A DNA stretch of 64,000 nucleotides from Massilia rubra (GCF_011682065.1 NZ_VUYU01000004.1:248001-312000); one strand, 5' to 3'; counted from the first letter of the stretch, positions 46,888-56,682 are shown. Translations and numbers: made by a program. The notes: a model not told the origin generated them from the letters alone.

Positions 46888-47029
46888 ACGCGCAGCTCCC
46901 GTCCGATGGCCGGCCATGCTTGCGGCCAGCCGTTGCGCCATTATAGGACAGTATGTCACGATGGTTTTCAAGCGCCTGCCATGCGCTTGCCGCTGCCGGC
47001 CAATCTCCCGACTCCGCCAGTTCGGGAAT

Positions 47030-47440
47030 CTACATTTGCTTCGGCAAGTGTCCCAGCAACTGGCGCAAGGCGCCGTGGGCAATCGCCACATCCGGCGAGT
47101 CGTGCAGCAGGATGATGTACTTGGTGCGGAACGCGCTCGCCGCCGCCGTGCCTGGGCCGACCAGTTCCTCGATCGCCGCGCGCCAGCCGGCGACGGCCTC
47201 GCGGGTCAGCGTGTCCGGCTCGTCGAGGGCTTCGTCGAGCGCAGCCATCAGCGCCGACATCGCTTGCAGCCACGCGAAATGGGGATGATTGGTGATCAGT
47301 TGCAAGTGCTCAAGTGGGCTGCCGACCGCGCCGAAATATACGGTTTCCACATCGATCAGGGCTTTGTGCAGGGTGCGCAGGGCGCGCGGCACCGCTTGCA
47401 GGCTGGCGCGCAGGGCGTCGTTGTCATTCGCTTGATTCAT
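47030..47440 (-). CDS. Hypothetical all-helical protein
   Basis: A 136-residue soluble protein, predicted mostly helical (LRASLQAVPRALRTLHKALIDVETVYFG ... WLQAMSALMAALDEALDEPDTLTREAVAGWRAAIEELV). No motif recognised. GAGG lies seven bases upstream of ATG 47440 on the minus strand. It follows the LuxR-type regulator gene by 31 bp on the same strand and may share its transcript. Confidence 0.65.
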   Translation of the reverse strand: MNQANDNDALRASLQAVPRALRTLHKALIDVETVYFGAVGSPLEHLQLITNHPHFAWLQAMSALMAALDEALDEPDTLTREAVAGWRAAIEELVGPGTAAASAFRTKYIILLHDSPDVAIAHGALRQLLGHLPKQM

Positions 47441-47471
47441 TCAATTGCCTCGGTAAACGTGTAAAGGTGGG

Positions 47472-48104
47472 TTACAAGGTCAGGATGCCGCGCCGCAGCG
47501 CGATCGTGGTGGCGTGGGTGCGGTCCCTGGCGCCGAGCTTGGAGAGTACCGCGCTCACATGCGCCTTGACGGTTTCTTCCTTGATAGCCAGGCGCACGCC
47601 CACTTCGCGGTTCGAATTGCCGTCGGCGACCAGGCGCAGCACTTCCAGCTCGCGTCCGGACAAATTATCGCTGCCGAAGTAGTTGGCCATTTCGGCAGCC
47701 ACCTCGGCTGGAATATAGCGGTGCCCGGCGTGCACGCGGGCAATCGCATCGGCCAGGTTGAGCCGGATCGCGCATTTGAGCAGATAGCCGCAAGCACCGG
47801 CGCCGAGCGTGCGCGCAATGCGGGCGTCGCCCTTGTAGGTGGTCAGCACCAGCACGCGCGCGTTTGGCGCCAGCGCGCGGATCGCCAGCATCGCCTCGTG
47901 CCCGCCCATGAGCGGCATTTGCAGGTCCATCAGCGTCACGTCCGGCCGCAGGCGGATGAAGCATTCGAGCGCTTCTTCACCGTTGGCGGCCTGGCCGACG
48001 ACCTCGATGCCGCTGTCGCCGGCCAGCAGCGCGACGATGCCTTCGCGCAGCAGGCTGTGGTCGTCGGCGACCAGGACGCGGATGGGAGGGAAGGCGGCGG
48101 ACAT
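47472..48104 (-). CDS. NarL/LuxR-family response regulator
   Basis: A 210-residue regulator: receiver about 5-125 (VLVADDHSLLREG; phospho-acceptor Asp in VTLMDLQMPLMGG; Lys in YLLKCA) and a C-terminal LuxR helix-turn-helix (LSGRELEVLRLVADGNSNREVGVRLAIKEETVKAHVSAVLSKLGARDR). ATG 48104 opens the receiver directly. No cognate kinase gene is adjacent. Confidence 0.92.
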   Translation of the reverse strand: MSAAFPPIRVLVADDHSLLREGIVALLAGDSGIEVVGQAANGEEALECFIRLRPDVTLMDLQMPLMGGHEAMLAIRALAPNARVLVLTTYKGDARIARTLGAGACGYLLKCAIRLNLADAIARVHAGHRYIPAEVAAEMANYFGSDNLSGRELEVLRLVADGNSNREVGVRLAIKEETVKAHVSAVLSKLGARDRTHATTIALRRGILTL

Positions 48105-48337
48105 CGCGCATTGACTTTCTGTTAATGGGTGAGCGCGATCATGCCATGCCAGCGCGCCTGCGGCTTGGATCAGTTTGCTGCGCCGCCGCAATCCCGTATC
48201 ATGCCGGCATTTTCGCAAGATGGCGTTTGTGTGACCGCATGCCAACGCTGGTCCGGGCGCTGCTGCCGGTCCTGGCCTTCCGGTTTTACCGACACGGCGG
48301 CCAGACCTGGATCGGCGGCGACAGCGTGGTGGCGCAC

Positions 48338-48946
48338 TTAGCGCACGGTTGCCAGATAGGCCGCGACGGCGCGCATGTCGGCCTCGCCGAGCTTGACGGC
48401 CACTTCTTTCATCGCCGTGGCCAGCGGATTGTTGAATTTGGGCGCGTCGCGGTACACCTTCAACTGTTCCAGCGTGTAGCTGGCCGGCTGCGAGGCGATG
48501 CGCGGGAACGGCGCCTGGCCGTGGCCCTGCGGCCCGTGGCAGCCGGCGCAGGCCGGGGCGCCCCCGGTGCTGCCGTGCTCGAAAATCCGGCGACCCTGCT
48601 GTTCCAGGGCGGCATCGAGCGACGGCTGGGGCTTGACCGGCTGGGCCGCGTAAAAGGCGGCGAGCTCGCGCATTTCGGGCCCGGTCAGTTGGCCGGCGAC
48701 GGCGCGCATCTGCGCGTGGGGCCGTTCGCCGCTGCGGAAATTATTCAGTTGCAGTTCGATATACGCGGCGGACTGGCCCGCCAGATTGGGATACAGCGCG
48801 GCGGCCGTGTTGCCGGTCGCGCCATGGCAGGCGGCGCAGCGTTGCAGCAGCGCCGCCGATGGTGCGGCGGCTGCCGGAATGGTGAAGGCAGCGAGCACGA
48901 GGGCCAGCGCGGCGCTCGCCCGGCGCAGGGAAAATGCGGTTTGCAT
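48338..48946 (-). CDS. Diheme cytochrome c4
   Basis: A 202-residue periplasmic cytochrome with signal peptide (ALALVLAAFTIPAAAA) and two similar heme domains: CAACHG (QRCAACHGATGNTAAALYPNLAGQSAAYI) and CAGCHG (PACAGCHGPQGHGQAPFPRIASQPASYT). The repeated AYIxxQLxxFR pattern is diagnostic for cytochrome c4. It donates electrons to a terminal oxidase and could accept electrons from the Sox system; that link is inferred from proximity only. The start is ATG 48946. Confidence 0.9.
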   Translation of the reverse strand: MQTAFSLRRASAALALVLAAFTIPAAAAPSAALLQRCAACHGATGNTAAALYPNLAGQSAAYIELQLNNFRSGERPHAQMRAVAGQLTGPEMRELAAFYAAQPVKPQPSLDAALEQQGRRIFEHGSTGGAPACAGCHGPQGHGQAPFPRIASQPASYTLEQLKVYRDAPKFNNPLATAMKEVAVKLGEADMRAVAAYLATVR

Positions 48947-49054
48947 GATGGTGTGCTTGTCGTCCGAACGGGTGGCAGACGAGTATAGGGGGACTGCTGC
49001 AAGCGGCACTTATACTTTGGTATAGTTAAATGGTGGCCATTAAAGGGAAAAGCG

Positions 49055-49468
49055 ATGAATCAAACAGTCCCGCGTCCAAAAGACGCCATCGCAACCGGGC
49101 CGGATACCTGGATAGAACACATTGACCTGGGCGGGCGCTATCGCACGGCGGTGAAGATCGACCATTTGATGCCGGAACTGGCAAGCATGTGGGCGGCGCT
49201 GGAAACGCAGTGCGTGGCCGGGTGTTGCGGCGTGCAAGCGTTCGATTTTTCGGCGGACGGCGTGGCGGCATCGCTCGGCAAGGTCAATGCCGCGCGCAAC
49301 TGCGAGGCGCTGGCAAAGCTGCGCAATGACTTGCTCGCCCTGCGCGGCGAGGTCGTGTCGAGCAAAGAATTGAATATGAATATCGACAAGAGCGAATTCC
49401 TGGAATTGCTCAGCCACCTTGACAAATGTTATCGCGCTGCAATACCCTCGTATCGCGACAAGCGTTAA
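49055..49468 (+). CDS. Hypothetical protein, DUF6331-like
   Basis: A 137-residue soluble protein with a compact cysteine motif (ETQCVAGCCGVQAFDF) that I associate with the DUF6331 family, and a helical second half (LAKLRNDLLALRGEVVSSKELNMNIDKSEFLELLSHLDKCY). AAAGGGAAAAGCG precedes ATG 49055. It is divergent from cytochrome c4. Function unknown. Confidence 0.7.
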   Translation: MNQTVPRPKDAIATGPDTWIEHIDLGGRYRTAVKIDHLMPELASMWAALETQCVAGCCGVQAFDFSADGVAASLGKVNAARNCEALAKLRNDLLALRGEVVSSKELNMNIDKSEFLELLSHLDKCYRAAIPSYRDKR

Positions 49469-49535
49469 CAGCGGCCTGAATGTCGCCATTGCGTAAATGT
49501 CCGCTTGTTTTTGGCTGTCCATAAAATAGAGAACG

Positions 49536-49871
49536 ATGAAAACCCTGAAAAAAGCGCTCGCCGCGCTGGTACTTTCTGCATGGGGCGCATCCGCGTTCGC
49601 CGTGCAGGCGTGCGATGAGCAGGCTTTGCATGCCCTGGGCGCTTTCCTGAAGCTCGACCGGTTTGTCGCTGGCGGCCGGATTTTGGCCGGCACCTGCAAA
49701 GTGCTGCCGAACGATCCGCACACCACCGCCGCGGCCATGATCTTCCACGGCGAGTTGCGCGAGGTGGAGAACGACGACGAGAGGCTGAGTGTGTCGCTGA
49801 TCCGCTACGACGGCCAGCAATACGATATCAAGCCCTGTGAGCTTGCAAAAGAGAAGTGGTTCAACCGATGA
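49536..49871 (+). CDS. Hypothetical exported protein
   Basis: A 111-residue protein with a clear signal peptide (LAALVLSAWGASAFAV) and three cysteines in the mature part (QACDEQ, GTCKVL, KPCELA). No family recognised. GAGAACG precedes ATG 49536; it lies 67 bp after the preceding gene on the same strand. Confidence 0.65.
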   Translation: MKTLKKALAALVLSAWGASAFAVQACDEQALHALGAFLKLDRFVAGGRILAGTCKVLPNDPHTTAAAMIFHGELREVENDDERLSVSLIRYDGQQYDIKPCELAKEKWFNR

Positions 49872-49931
49872 CGGCGCGTTCCATGCACCGGGAACGTTCG
49901 CAATTTCACCTCATCGACAGGACAACTTATC

Positions 49932-50501
49932 ATGCACATCGAAAAATTTGGCATGGGTATCTTCTATATCCATGATTTTCTTACCCCGGAAGAATGCGCG
50001 CGACATATCGCCGAGAGCGAAGCGATTGGCTACACGGCCGCCGGCCTGACAACCAGCACGGGCGAGCTGATGGCGCTCGATTTTCGGAATAACGACCGCA
50101 TTATCTACGATAACGCCACGCTGGCCGACCAGCTGTACCAGCGCGCCGCGCCCTTCCTGCCGCCGCTGCAACGCGACTGGGAACTGAGCGGCTTTAACGA
50201 GCGCTTCCGCTTTTACCGCTATCACGGCGCGCAGTTCTTCAAGGCGCACAAGGACGGCAACTACGAGCGCAGCGACACGGAGGTCAGTTTCCTGACCATC
50301 CTGCTTTATCTGAACGACGATTTTACCGGCGGCCATACCGATTTTGCGTGGGAAAGCATCAAGCCCAAAGCCGGTTCCGCGCTGGTGTTCCCGCATCGGC
50401 AGATGCATCAGGGTTCGGTGGTGGAAAGCGGCACCAAATACGTCTTGCGCACCGATATCATGTACCGCGAGCCGGCCGGCGCCGTTCCTGACCCAGCCTG
50501 A
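49932..50501 (+). CDS. 2-oxoglutarate/Fe(II)-dependent oxygenase (prolyl 4-hydroxylase type)
   Basis: A 189-residue enzyme of the P4H family. The metal and co-substrate residues are visible: His and Asp in FFKAHKDGNY, distal His in PHRQMHQGSVVESGTKYVLRTD with the 2OG-binding Lys/Arg. The N-terminal FLTPEECARHIAESEAIGYT is characteristic. The protein or peptide substrate is unknown. Confidence 0.88.
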   Translation: MHIEKFGMGIFYIHDFLTPEECARHIAESEAIGYTAAGLTTSTGELMALDFRNNDRIIYDNATLADQLYQRAAPFLPPLQRDWELSGFNERFRFYRYHGAQFFKAHKDGNYERSDTEVSFLTILLYLNDDFTGGHTDFAWESIKPKAGSALVFPHRQMHQGSVVESGTKYVLRTDIMYREPAGAVPDPA

Positions 50502-50544
50502 TTCTGCTAAGCTGCGGCTCCCGATCACGTCACATGAAACAACG

Positions 50545-50796
50545 ATGGCCATTAAACTGAACCAGGAAACCGAGGAGCGGCTGTTGTCGTCGCTGCAGCG
50601 CTATTGCATGAAGAATTTCGATGAAGAGGTGGGCGTGCTCAAGGCGCGCCTGCTGCTCGACTTTTGCCTGCGCGAAATCGGCCCGTCGATCTACAACCAG
50701 GCCGTGCAGGATGCGCAAGCGGTGATGCAGGAAAAGATCGCCGAAATCGATACCAACTGCTACGAGAGCGAATTCGGCTACTGGACCAAAAAGTAG
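50545..50796 (+). CDS. DUF2164 family protein
   Basis: An 83-residue protein matching the DUF2164 pattern: LNQETEERLLSSLQRYCMKNFDEEVGVLKARLLLDFCLREIGPSIYNQAVQDAQ, ending ESEFGYW. The family is small, soluble and uncharacterised. ATG 50545; 43 bp after the oxygenase gene on the same strand. Confidence 0.85.
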   Translation: MAIKLNQETEERLLSSLQRYCMKNFDEEVGVLKARLLLDFCLREIGPSIYNQAVQDAQAVMQEKIAEIDTNCYESEFGYWTKK

Positions 50797-50800
50797 CGTC

Positions 50801-53800
50801 TCAGCCCCTGCGCTCGATGATTTTCTGCATCACCGCCACCAGTGCATTCATGTCGTAGGGCTTGCTGAGCACCAGGTCGCCCGGCGCCACGCCCGGGTGG
50901 ATCTGCCCGGTGGCAAACACCACCGCCAGTCCCGGCAGGATCGCCCGCACCTTTTCCGCCAGTACATTGCCCGGCAGTCCGGGCAGGCCGACATCGGTAA
51001 TCATCACGTCGAAGCCGGTGCGTGCCACGGCGTCGAGCGCGGCCTGGGCATCGGTGGCGTACTCCACCGCATGCCCCATCAGCTTGAGCATTTCAAAGGT
51101 GATTTCGCCGACCGCCGGCTCGTCTTCGACCAGCAGCACGCGCAGCGCCGCCGGCGCCAGGGTGGCAGGCTGATCCGGCAAGGTGAGCAGTTTCTGCTTC
51201 TGGTTGGCCAGCACATGGCGGATTTTCCTGGCCAGCGCTTCGCGCGTGTAGGGCTTGCCGAGCAGTTCCACGCCGGCGTCGACCCGCCCGCCATGCACGA
51301 TGGCGTTCTCGGTGTAGCCGGACGTAAACAGCACCGCCAGTTGGGGCAAGCGCTCGCGGGCCTTGCGCGCCAGGTCGGGGCTGCGTAGCGGGCCTGGCAT
51401 GACCACATCGGTAAACAGCAGGTCGACCTGCACGCCGCTGTCGATCACGGCCAGCGCGCTGGCGGCGTCGCTGGCCTTGAGCACGCGGTAGCCGAGCTCG
51501 CTCAACATATCCACCACGGTGGCGCGCACGCCGTCGTCGTCTTCCGCCACCAGAATGGTTTCGGTGCCGCCGACATACACGGAATCGACCGGCATCGCCT
51601 GCGCCTCTTCCATCTCGAACGAGCGCGGCAGATAGATGCGGACCGTGGTGCCGTGTCCCTCTTCGCTGTCAATCTTGACGTGCCCGCCGGATTGCTTGAC
51701 GAAGCCGTACACCATCGACAAGCCCAGCCCGGTTCCCTTGCCCTCCGGCTTGGTCGAGAAGAAGGGCTCGAACGCCTGCGCCAGCACTTCCGGCGTCATG
51801 CCCTTGCCGGTGTCGCTCACGGCCAGCATCACGTACTGCCCGGCGTCGACTTCCGAGTGGCAACTGGCGTACAGCTCGTCGAGCACGGCGTTGCCGACTT
51901 CGATGCTCAGGCGGCCGCGTCCATCCATGGCGTCGCGCGCGTTGATCGCCAGGTTCAGCAGCGCGTTTTCGACCTGGGCCGTATCGACCAGGGTGTTCCA
52001 CAAGCCGTCCGAGATCACGGTGTCGATATCGATCGCTTCGCCCAGGCTGCGGCGCAGCATGTCTTCCATGCCGAGCACGAAGCTGCCGATCTTGACCACC
52101 TTCGGTTCGAGCGCCTGGCGCCGCCCGAAGGCGAGCAGGTAGCTGGCCAGCTTGGCGCCGCGCGCGACCCCGGCCATGGCGTTTTCCACGCGCTGGGCCG
52201 CGCGCGGGTTGTCTTGCACATCTTTCGACAGCAATTGCAGGTTGCCCGAGATAACTTGCAGCAGGTTGTTGAAATCGTGCGCCACGCCGCCGGTCAGCTT
52301 GCCGATGGTTTCCATTTTCTGGGCCTGCTGCAATGCCAGTTCGGTCTGGCGCATCGCTGCGGCGGCCTGGCGCTCGGCCGTGATGTCGCGCCCGACCGCG
52401 TGGATGAATTCATTGTCGGGCGCGGCGCTCCACGACAGGGTGCTGTAGCCGCCATCGCGCCGGCGGTAGCGGTTCTCGAAGCGGAACGTGGTCGCGCCCG
52501 TGCCCAGCGCGCTCACTTGTTGCGCCGTGGCGGCGCGGTCGTCCGGGTGAACCAGGTCCATGAACGACTGTCCGACCACGGTGGCGGCATCCCAGCCCAG
52601 CATCGCGCTGAAGGCGGGATTGGCGGCAATGATGCGGGCGTCAAAATCGGCCACCAGCATGATGTCGGTCGACAGGCGCCACATGCGGTCGCGCTCGGCG
52701 GTGCGGGCGCTGACCTGCTCGGCCAGCGTGCTGTTGAGCCGTTCGAGCGCCAGCGCGCTGCTCTTGTGGTCGTCGATGTCGGTATTGGTGCCGATCCAGC
52801 TGATCAGCTCGCCACTGTCGCTGAAGATCGGCAAGGCGCGCGACAGGTGCCAGCGGAAGGAGCCATCGGCGCGGCGGAGGCGAAATTGGGTCTCGTACAC
52901 GACGCGCTCGGCGATGGCCTGGCGCCACAGCGCGGCGGCGGCGGCCAGGTCGTGCTCGTAGACCAGGCTGGCCCAGCCGTCGCCATCGAGCGTGCCCTTG
53001 GCCGCGCCGCTGTAGGCGTACACGCGCTCGTTGAACCAGTCGAGGTAGCCGTCGGCGCGGGCCGACCAGACGTGGTTGGGCATGGCCTGGGCCCAGACCC
53101 GAAACTTGCGCTCGTTGGCGCGGGTCATCCGTTCGGCGTTGACGCGCTCGGTCACGTCGGCGCCCTGCACGAACACGCCCCAGATCGCGCCCTTGTCGTC
53201 GCGCACCGGCTGGTAGACGAAGTCGAGGTAGACCTGGCGCGCCGGCGCGGCCTCGGTGGCCGAGATGGCAAAGGCGACGTCGTTGCCACGAAACGCTTCG
53301 CCGCTGCTGAACATGCGGTCGAGGTGCGCGATAAACCCCTGTTCCGCCGCTTCCGGCAGCACCTCGCGCACGCTGCGCCCGATCAGGTCGCGGTTGCCGA
53401 CCAGGTCGAGATAGGCATTGTTGGCCAGGATGAATTCGTGCTGCGGGCCGCCGAGCAGTGCCATGAAGCCGGGCGCCTGTTCGAACATGCTGTGCAGGCG
53501 GCCAATCTCGCCGCGCGCGTGGCGTTCGGCCAGTACCTTGGCGGTGGTGTCGATGACGATCGCGATCACGCCATCGACCCGGCCATCGTCGCCCTGCACC
53601 GGCGAATAGTCGAGGTTGAGCCAGAACTGCTGGAGCGCGCCGTTGCGGGTCCAGCTCAGTTCCTGGTCGCGGTAGGAGAGGGCGCCGCCGGCCAGCACCA
53701 CCGACAGCACCTGCCGGTTGAACCCGGCCACATCGGGAAAGCTGGCGCACACTGGCGTGCCCAGGATGGCAGGATGGTTTTCTCCGGCAAACACCGAATA

Positions 53801-54019
53801 CGCAGCGTTGTAGAGCATGACGCCGTCCGGTCCCCACAGCAGCGTCATCGCAACGGGCGAACGCAGCATCAGCGCGACGCTGGTCTTGAGCGCTTGCGGC
53901 CACAGCGCGATCGGCCCCAGCGAGGTGCTGGCCCAGTCGACGGCGGCGAAGGCGGCGCCCATGCCGCCCGCATCCGAAAGAAAAGCGGGAAGGCGGGCAG
54001 GGATGGCGGGATCGGTCAT
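50801..54019 (-). CDS. Multi-PAS hybrid histidine kinase with two receiver domains
   Basis: A 1072-residue cytoplasmic kinase. Several PAS/PAC modules span about 15-560. Then a HisKA box GGVAHDFNN with His 581, an ATPase domain ([32 protein letters not shown]) and two receivers: the first near 820-940 ([24 protein letters not shown]) and the second at the end (RVLLVEDEPAVGE; VMITDVGLPGL). The start at 54019 (MTDPAIPARL) excludes an unlikely 53-residue leader. The single-receiver protein gene at 54206 lies just upstream on the same strand and is a likely partner. The signal is unknown. Confidence 0.92.
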   Translation of the reverse strand: MTDPAIPARLPAFLSDAGGMGAAFAAVDWASTSLGPIALWPQALKTSVALMLRSPVAMTLLWGPDGVMLYNAAYSVFAGENHPAILGTPVCASFPDVAGFNRQVLSVVLAGGALSYRDQELSWTRNGALQQFWLNLDYSPVQGDDGRVDGVIAIVIDTTAKVLAERHARGEIGRLHSMFEQAPGFMALLGGPQHEFILANNAYLDLVGNRDLIGRSVREVLPEAAEQGFIAHLDRMFSSGEAFRGNDVAFAISATEAAPARQVYLDFVYQPVRDDKGAIWGVFVQGADVTERVNAERMTRANERKFRVWAQAMPNHVWSARADGYLDWFNERVYAYSGAAKGTLDGDGWASLVYEHDLAAAAALWRQAIAERVVYETQFRLRRADGSFRWHLSRALPIFSDSGELISWIGTNTDIDDHKSSALALERLNSTLAEQVSARTAERDRMWRLSTDIMLVADFDARIIAANPAFSAMLGWDAATVVGQSFMDLVHPDDRAATAQQVSALGTGATTFRFENRYRRRDGGYSTLSWSAAPDNEFIHAVGRDITAERQAAAAMRQTELALQQAQKMETIGKLTGGVAHDFNNLLQVISGNLQLLSKDVQDNPRAAQRVENAMAGVARGAKLASYLLAFGRRQALEPKVVKIGSFVLGMEDMLRRSLGEAIDIDTVISDGLWNTLVDTAQVENALLNLAINARDAMDGRGRLSIEVGNAVLDELYASCHSEVDAGQYVMLAVSDTGKGMTPEVLAQAFEPFFSTKPEGKGTGLGLSMVYGFVKQSGGHVKIDSEEGHGTTVRIYLPRSFEMEEAQAMPVDSVYVGGTETILVAEDDDGVRATVVDMLSELGYRVLKASDAASALAVIDSGVQVDLLFTDVVMPGPLRSPDLARKARERLPQLAVLFTSGYTENAIVHGGRVDAGVELLGKPYTREALARKIRHVLANQKQKLLTLPDQPATLAPAALRVLLVEDEPAVGEITFEMLKLMGHAVEYATDAQAALDAVARTGFDVMITDVGLPGLPGNVLAEKVRAILPGLAVVFATGQIHPGVAPGDLVLSKPYDMNALVAVMQKIIERRG

Positions 54020-54205
54020 GAATGCGGGCGGTAATGTGAACGGCTGCGGGCGCCGCGAGAGCCGAAAATTATACCGTTTGCAATGAGCATTTACCATCGA
54101 CACTGCGCGCGCGGCCGGCCGGCCGACCCACCCCCGCCCGGCCGCGCCGGCAGCCGGTGTTGTATTTTGATTCGTCAACAGACGCCGGCGCAGGGCGCGG
54201 ACAGC

Positions 54206-54685
54206 TTACGGCATGCGGTCGATCAAGTCCTTGATCGAGCCCGGATTGACCGGCTTGACGAAATAATGATCGAATCCGGCGCCCAGCGAACGCTGCTTGT
54301 CGTAGGCCTGGCCGTAACCGGTCAGGGCGATCAGCACCGCGCCCGAGGTATCCGGCAAGCGCCGCAGGTTTTCCGCCAGCACGTTGCCATTCATGCCAGG
54401 CAGGCCGATGTCGAGCACGCAGACCTGCGGTCGCAGTTCGCGCGCCAGGTTCAGCGCGGCGTACGGATCGGTGGCGATGGTCACCTCGTAGCCGGACAGT
54501 TGGAGATAGGTGCCGAGCGTGTCGGCGGCGTCGGCATTGTCGTCGACGATCAGGATGTGGGGACGGGTCGTTGCCGACGGCGTCGGGCTGGTGGCGAGGG
54601 TTTGTGGCTGCACTGTGTACACCTTTTGGTCTTCGGTTTGATCACGAATCGGGCCGGCAGGGCGGCGTTGAAGCGGCGCATGCAC
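54206..54685 (-). CDS. Single-domain response regulator (CheY-like)
   Basis: A receiver domain without output domain (HILIVDDNADAADTLGTYLQLSGYEVTIA; phospho-acceptor Asp in VCVLDIGLPGMNGN; Lys in YFVKPVNPGSI), preceded by a disordered Thr/Pro stretch. The start is unclear: GTG 54685 gives 159 residues and GTG 54622 gives 138. Upstream of, and co-directional with, the double-receiver kinase gene, it probably takes part in the same phosphorelay. Confidence 0.8.
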   Translation of the reverse strand: MHAPLQRRPAGPIRDQTEDQKVYTVQPQTLATSPTPSATTRPHILIVDDNADAADTLGTYLQLSGYEVTIATDPYAALNLARELRPQVCVLDIGLPGMNGNVLAENLRRLPDTSGAVLIALTGYGQAYDKQRSLGAGFDHYFVKPVNPGSIKDLIDRMP

Positions 54686-54928
54686 TGGTCCGTTAGTTTC
54701 CTATGTTACAGGTGATTCCGCCGCGCGGCGCCGTTTGCACGTCCTGCCTACAGCGGTAATCCCCAACAATGTATATATGTTAAGCTTTTTTACAAAATAG
54801 TCGCGTTCGCTTGCACGGATGTGTTAGGCGCGCCATTGACATGCTGCCGGGTAATCAAGACGGCGGCAAGGTAAAATGGCGTGCGTGGCATCGTGCCCAC
54901 GCGTCACCATTGCCGAAAAACGACACCG

Positions 54929-56578
54929 ATGCGACTTACCTTCAATCCAGCAACGCTCAAGTTCCGCCTGACCGTGCTGGTGATCGGCCTGGTGCTGCTG
55001 GCCACCAGCGTGCTGACCTTCGTGTCGCTGCAACTGGCCGAGCGCCAGATGCGCGATGTGATCGGCTCGCAGCAGGTGGCGCTGTTGTCGAGCGCGGCCG
55101 CCTACATCGACGCCGACCTGGAGGCGCGCCAGACGCTCCTCAAAACCCTGCGCGAGGAGCTCGGCCACACCGACGGCAAGCCAGGCGGCGGCCTGCAAGC
55201 CTTCCTGGAAGCGCACGCGGGCCTGCGCGACGAATTTTTCAATGTGCTGGTGTTCGACAGCGGCGGCACCATGCGGGCCAATATGAACGACCGGCGCACC
55301 AACGACAAGATTAACTTTGGCAAGCGCGCTTACTTTACCGACACCGTCGCCGCGCGCGAAGGCGTCATCTCGCGCCCGTTCAAGAGCACCCTGTCGGGCA
55401 AGCCGGTGATCTTGATCACCGAACCGCTGTACGACGCCGACGGCAAGCTGATTTTGATGCTGGGCGGCGCCATCGACCTGCAGCGGCCGCGCTTTTTCGG
55501 CCAGCTTGCCGCGCTCGGCTCGGGCGACACCGGCTACCTGTTCATGATCACCGGCGACGGCACGGTGATCCACCACCCGAACAAGGCGCGCATCCTGCAG
55601 CGCGTGCAGGACGAGCCGGGCGGCGCCAATCCCGCCACCAGCGCCGCGCTGGGCGGCTTCGAAGGCTGGGTCGAAGGCCCCACCACGACCGGCGTGCGGG
55701 CCCTGATCACCTACAAGCGCCTGCACAAGACCGACTGGATCGTCGGCGCCGTGTATCCGGTCGCCGAAGCGTTCACGCCGCTGATCCACCTGCGCCCGAC
55801 CGCGCTGCTGGCCTCGGTCGCGGTGGCGGCGCTGGCCGGACTGGCCGGCTGGCTGGCCATCCTGCGCTTGCTGCGTCCGCTGGGCGAACTGCGCGGGCAT
55901 GTGGCCGGGATGGTCGATGGCACGGTCGGGATCGACGTGTTCAACGTGTGCCGGCGCGACGAATTCGGCGAATTAAGCCGCGCCTTCTTCACGCTTTCGC
56001 AACAGCGCCAGGAGGCCGAAGTCAAGCTCGCCGCCCAGGCCCGTACCGACATCCTGACCGGCATCGACAACCGCCGCATGTTCGAGGAAACTTTCGCCGC
56101 CGCACTGGCCCGCGCCGCGCGCGCCGACAGCGTGGTCGCGCTGGCCTACCTCGACATCGACCATTTCAAGGCCATCAACGACACCTACGGCCACAAGGGC
56201 GGCGACGAGGTGTTGGTCGAGTTCGCAAAACGCCTGCGCGCGGCGGTGCGCTCGACCGACAGCGTGGCGCGCCTGGCCGGCGACGAATTCGTGGCGATCT
56301 TCGAAGGCGTGAGCAATGATGCCGAACCGGCAATCCTGGCCGGCAAAATCCTCGACATGGCGCGCACGCCCTTCCTGTGCGCCGGCAAGCAGGTGCAGGT
56401 GACGACCAGCGTCGGCATCGCCATCGGCGGTGGGGACGCCAGCATGGAAGATTACCTGGCGCTGTCGGACGAGGCCCTGTACGCGGCCAAGAACGACGGG
56501 CGCAACCGCTTTGCCATCCGCCGCCTGGATCCGGCGCTGGCGCAGGGGGCGCGCGCCTCCGTCCGTGCCGGCCGCTGA
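54929..56578 (+). CDS. Membrane diguanylate cyclase with dCache sensor domain
   Basis: A 549-residue enzyme making cyclic di-GMP. Membrane helix about 12-32; extracytoplasmic dCache domain about 40-290 (FGKRAYFTDTVAAREGVISRPFKS ... PLYDADGKLILMLGGAIDL); second helix about 293-312; HAMP-like linker; GGDEF domain with active-site RLAGDEFVAIFEG. The inhibitory I-site RSTD lies exactly five residues before the signature, so product inhibition is expected. The start at 54929 begins just before the first helix. Confidence 0.9.
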   Translation: MRLTFNPATLKFRLTVLVIGLVLLATSVLTFVSLQLAERQMRDVIGSQQVALLSSAAAYIDADLEARQTLLKTLREELGHTDGKPGGGLQAFLEAHAGLRDEFFNVLVFDSGGTMRANMNDRRTNDKINFGKRAYFTDTVAAREGVISRPFKSTLSGKPVILITEPLYDADGKLILMLGGAIDLQRPRFFGQLAALGSGDTGYLFMITGDGTVIHHPNKARILQRVQDEPGGANPATSAALGGFEGWVEGPTTTGVRALITYKRLHKTDWIVGAVYPVAEAFTPLIHLRPTALLASVAVAALAGLAGWLAILRLLRPLGELRGHVAGMVDGTVGIDVFNVCRRDEFGELSRAFFTLSQQRQEAEVKLAAQARTDILTGIDNRRMFEETFAAALARAARADSVVALAYLDIDHFKAINDTYGHKGGDEVLVEFAKRLRAAVRSTDSVARLAGDEFVAIFEGVSNDAEPAILAGKILDMARTPFLCAGKQVQVTTSVGIAIGGGDASMEDYLALSDEALYAAKNDGRNRFAIRRLDPALAQGARASVRAGR

Positions 56579-56583
56579 AAGAG

Positions 56584-56682
56584 GGCGCCGCAAGCGGGCG
56601 CCGCAAGCGGGAGCGGCAAGCGCGTGGCGCAAGCGGGAGCCGCAAGCGCGTGCCGCAAGCGGGAGTCGCAAGCGCGTGGCGA
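56584..56682. repeat. 13-bp degenerate tandem repeat after the diguanylate cyclase gene
   Basis: Seven to eight head-to-tail units of about 13 bp with the core CGCAAGCG. They alternate two versions (GCCGCAAGCGGGA and GCCGCAAGCGCGT), giving a higher-order period of about 26 bp. It lies in the 172-bp gap between two GGDEF genes. It looks like a polymorphic minisatellite. Confidence 0.8.

Noticed and set aside
51653-54034. 793-codon open frame opposite the double-receiver kinase
   Set aside because: Same reverse-frame artefact; no motifs, while the minus strand encodes complete PAS, kinase and receiver domains.
56190-56215. GGDEV sequence in the diguanylate cyclase
   Set aside because: This is the conserved YGHKGGDEVL segment before the active site; the true signature is AGDEF further on, with the I-site RSTD five residues before it.
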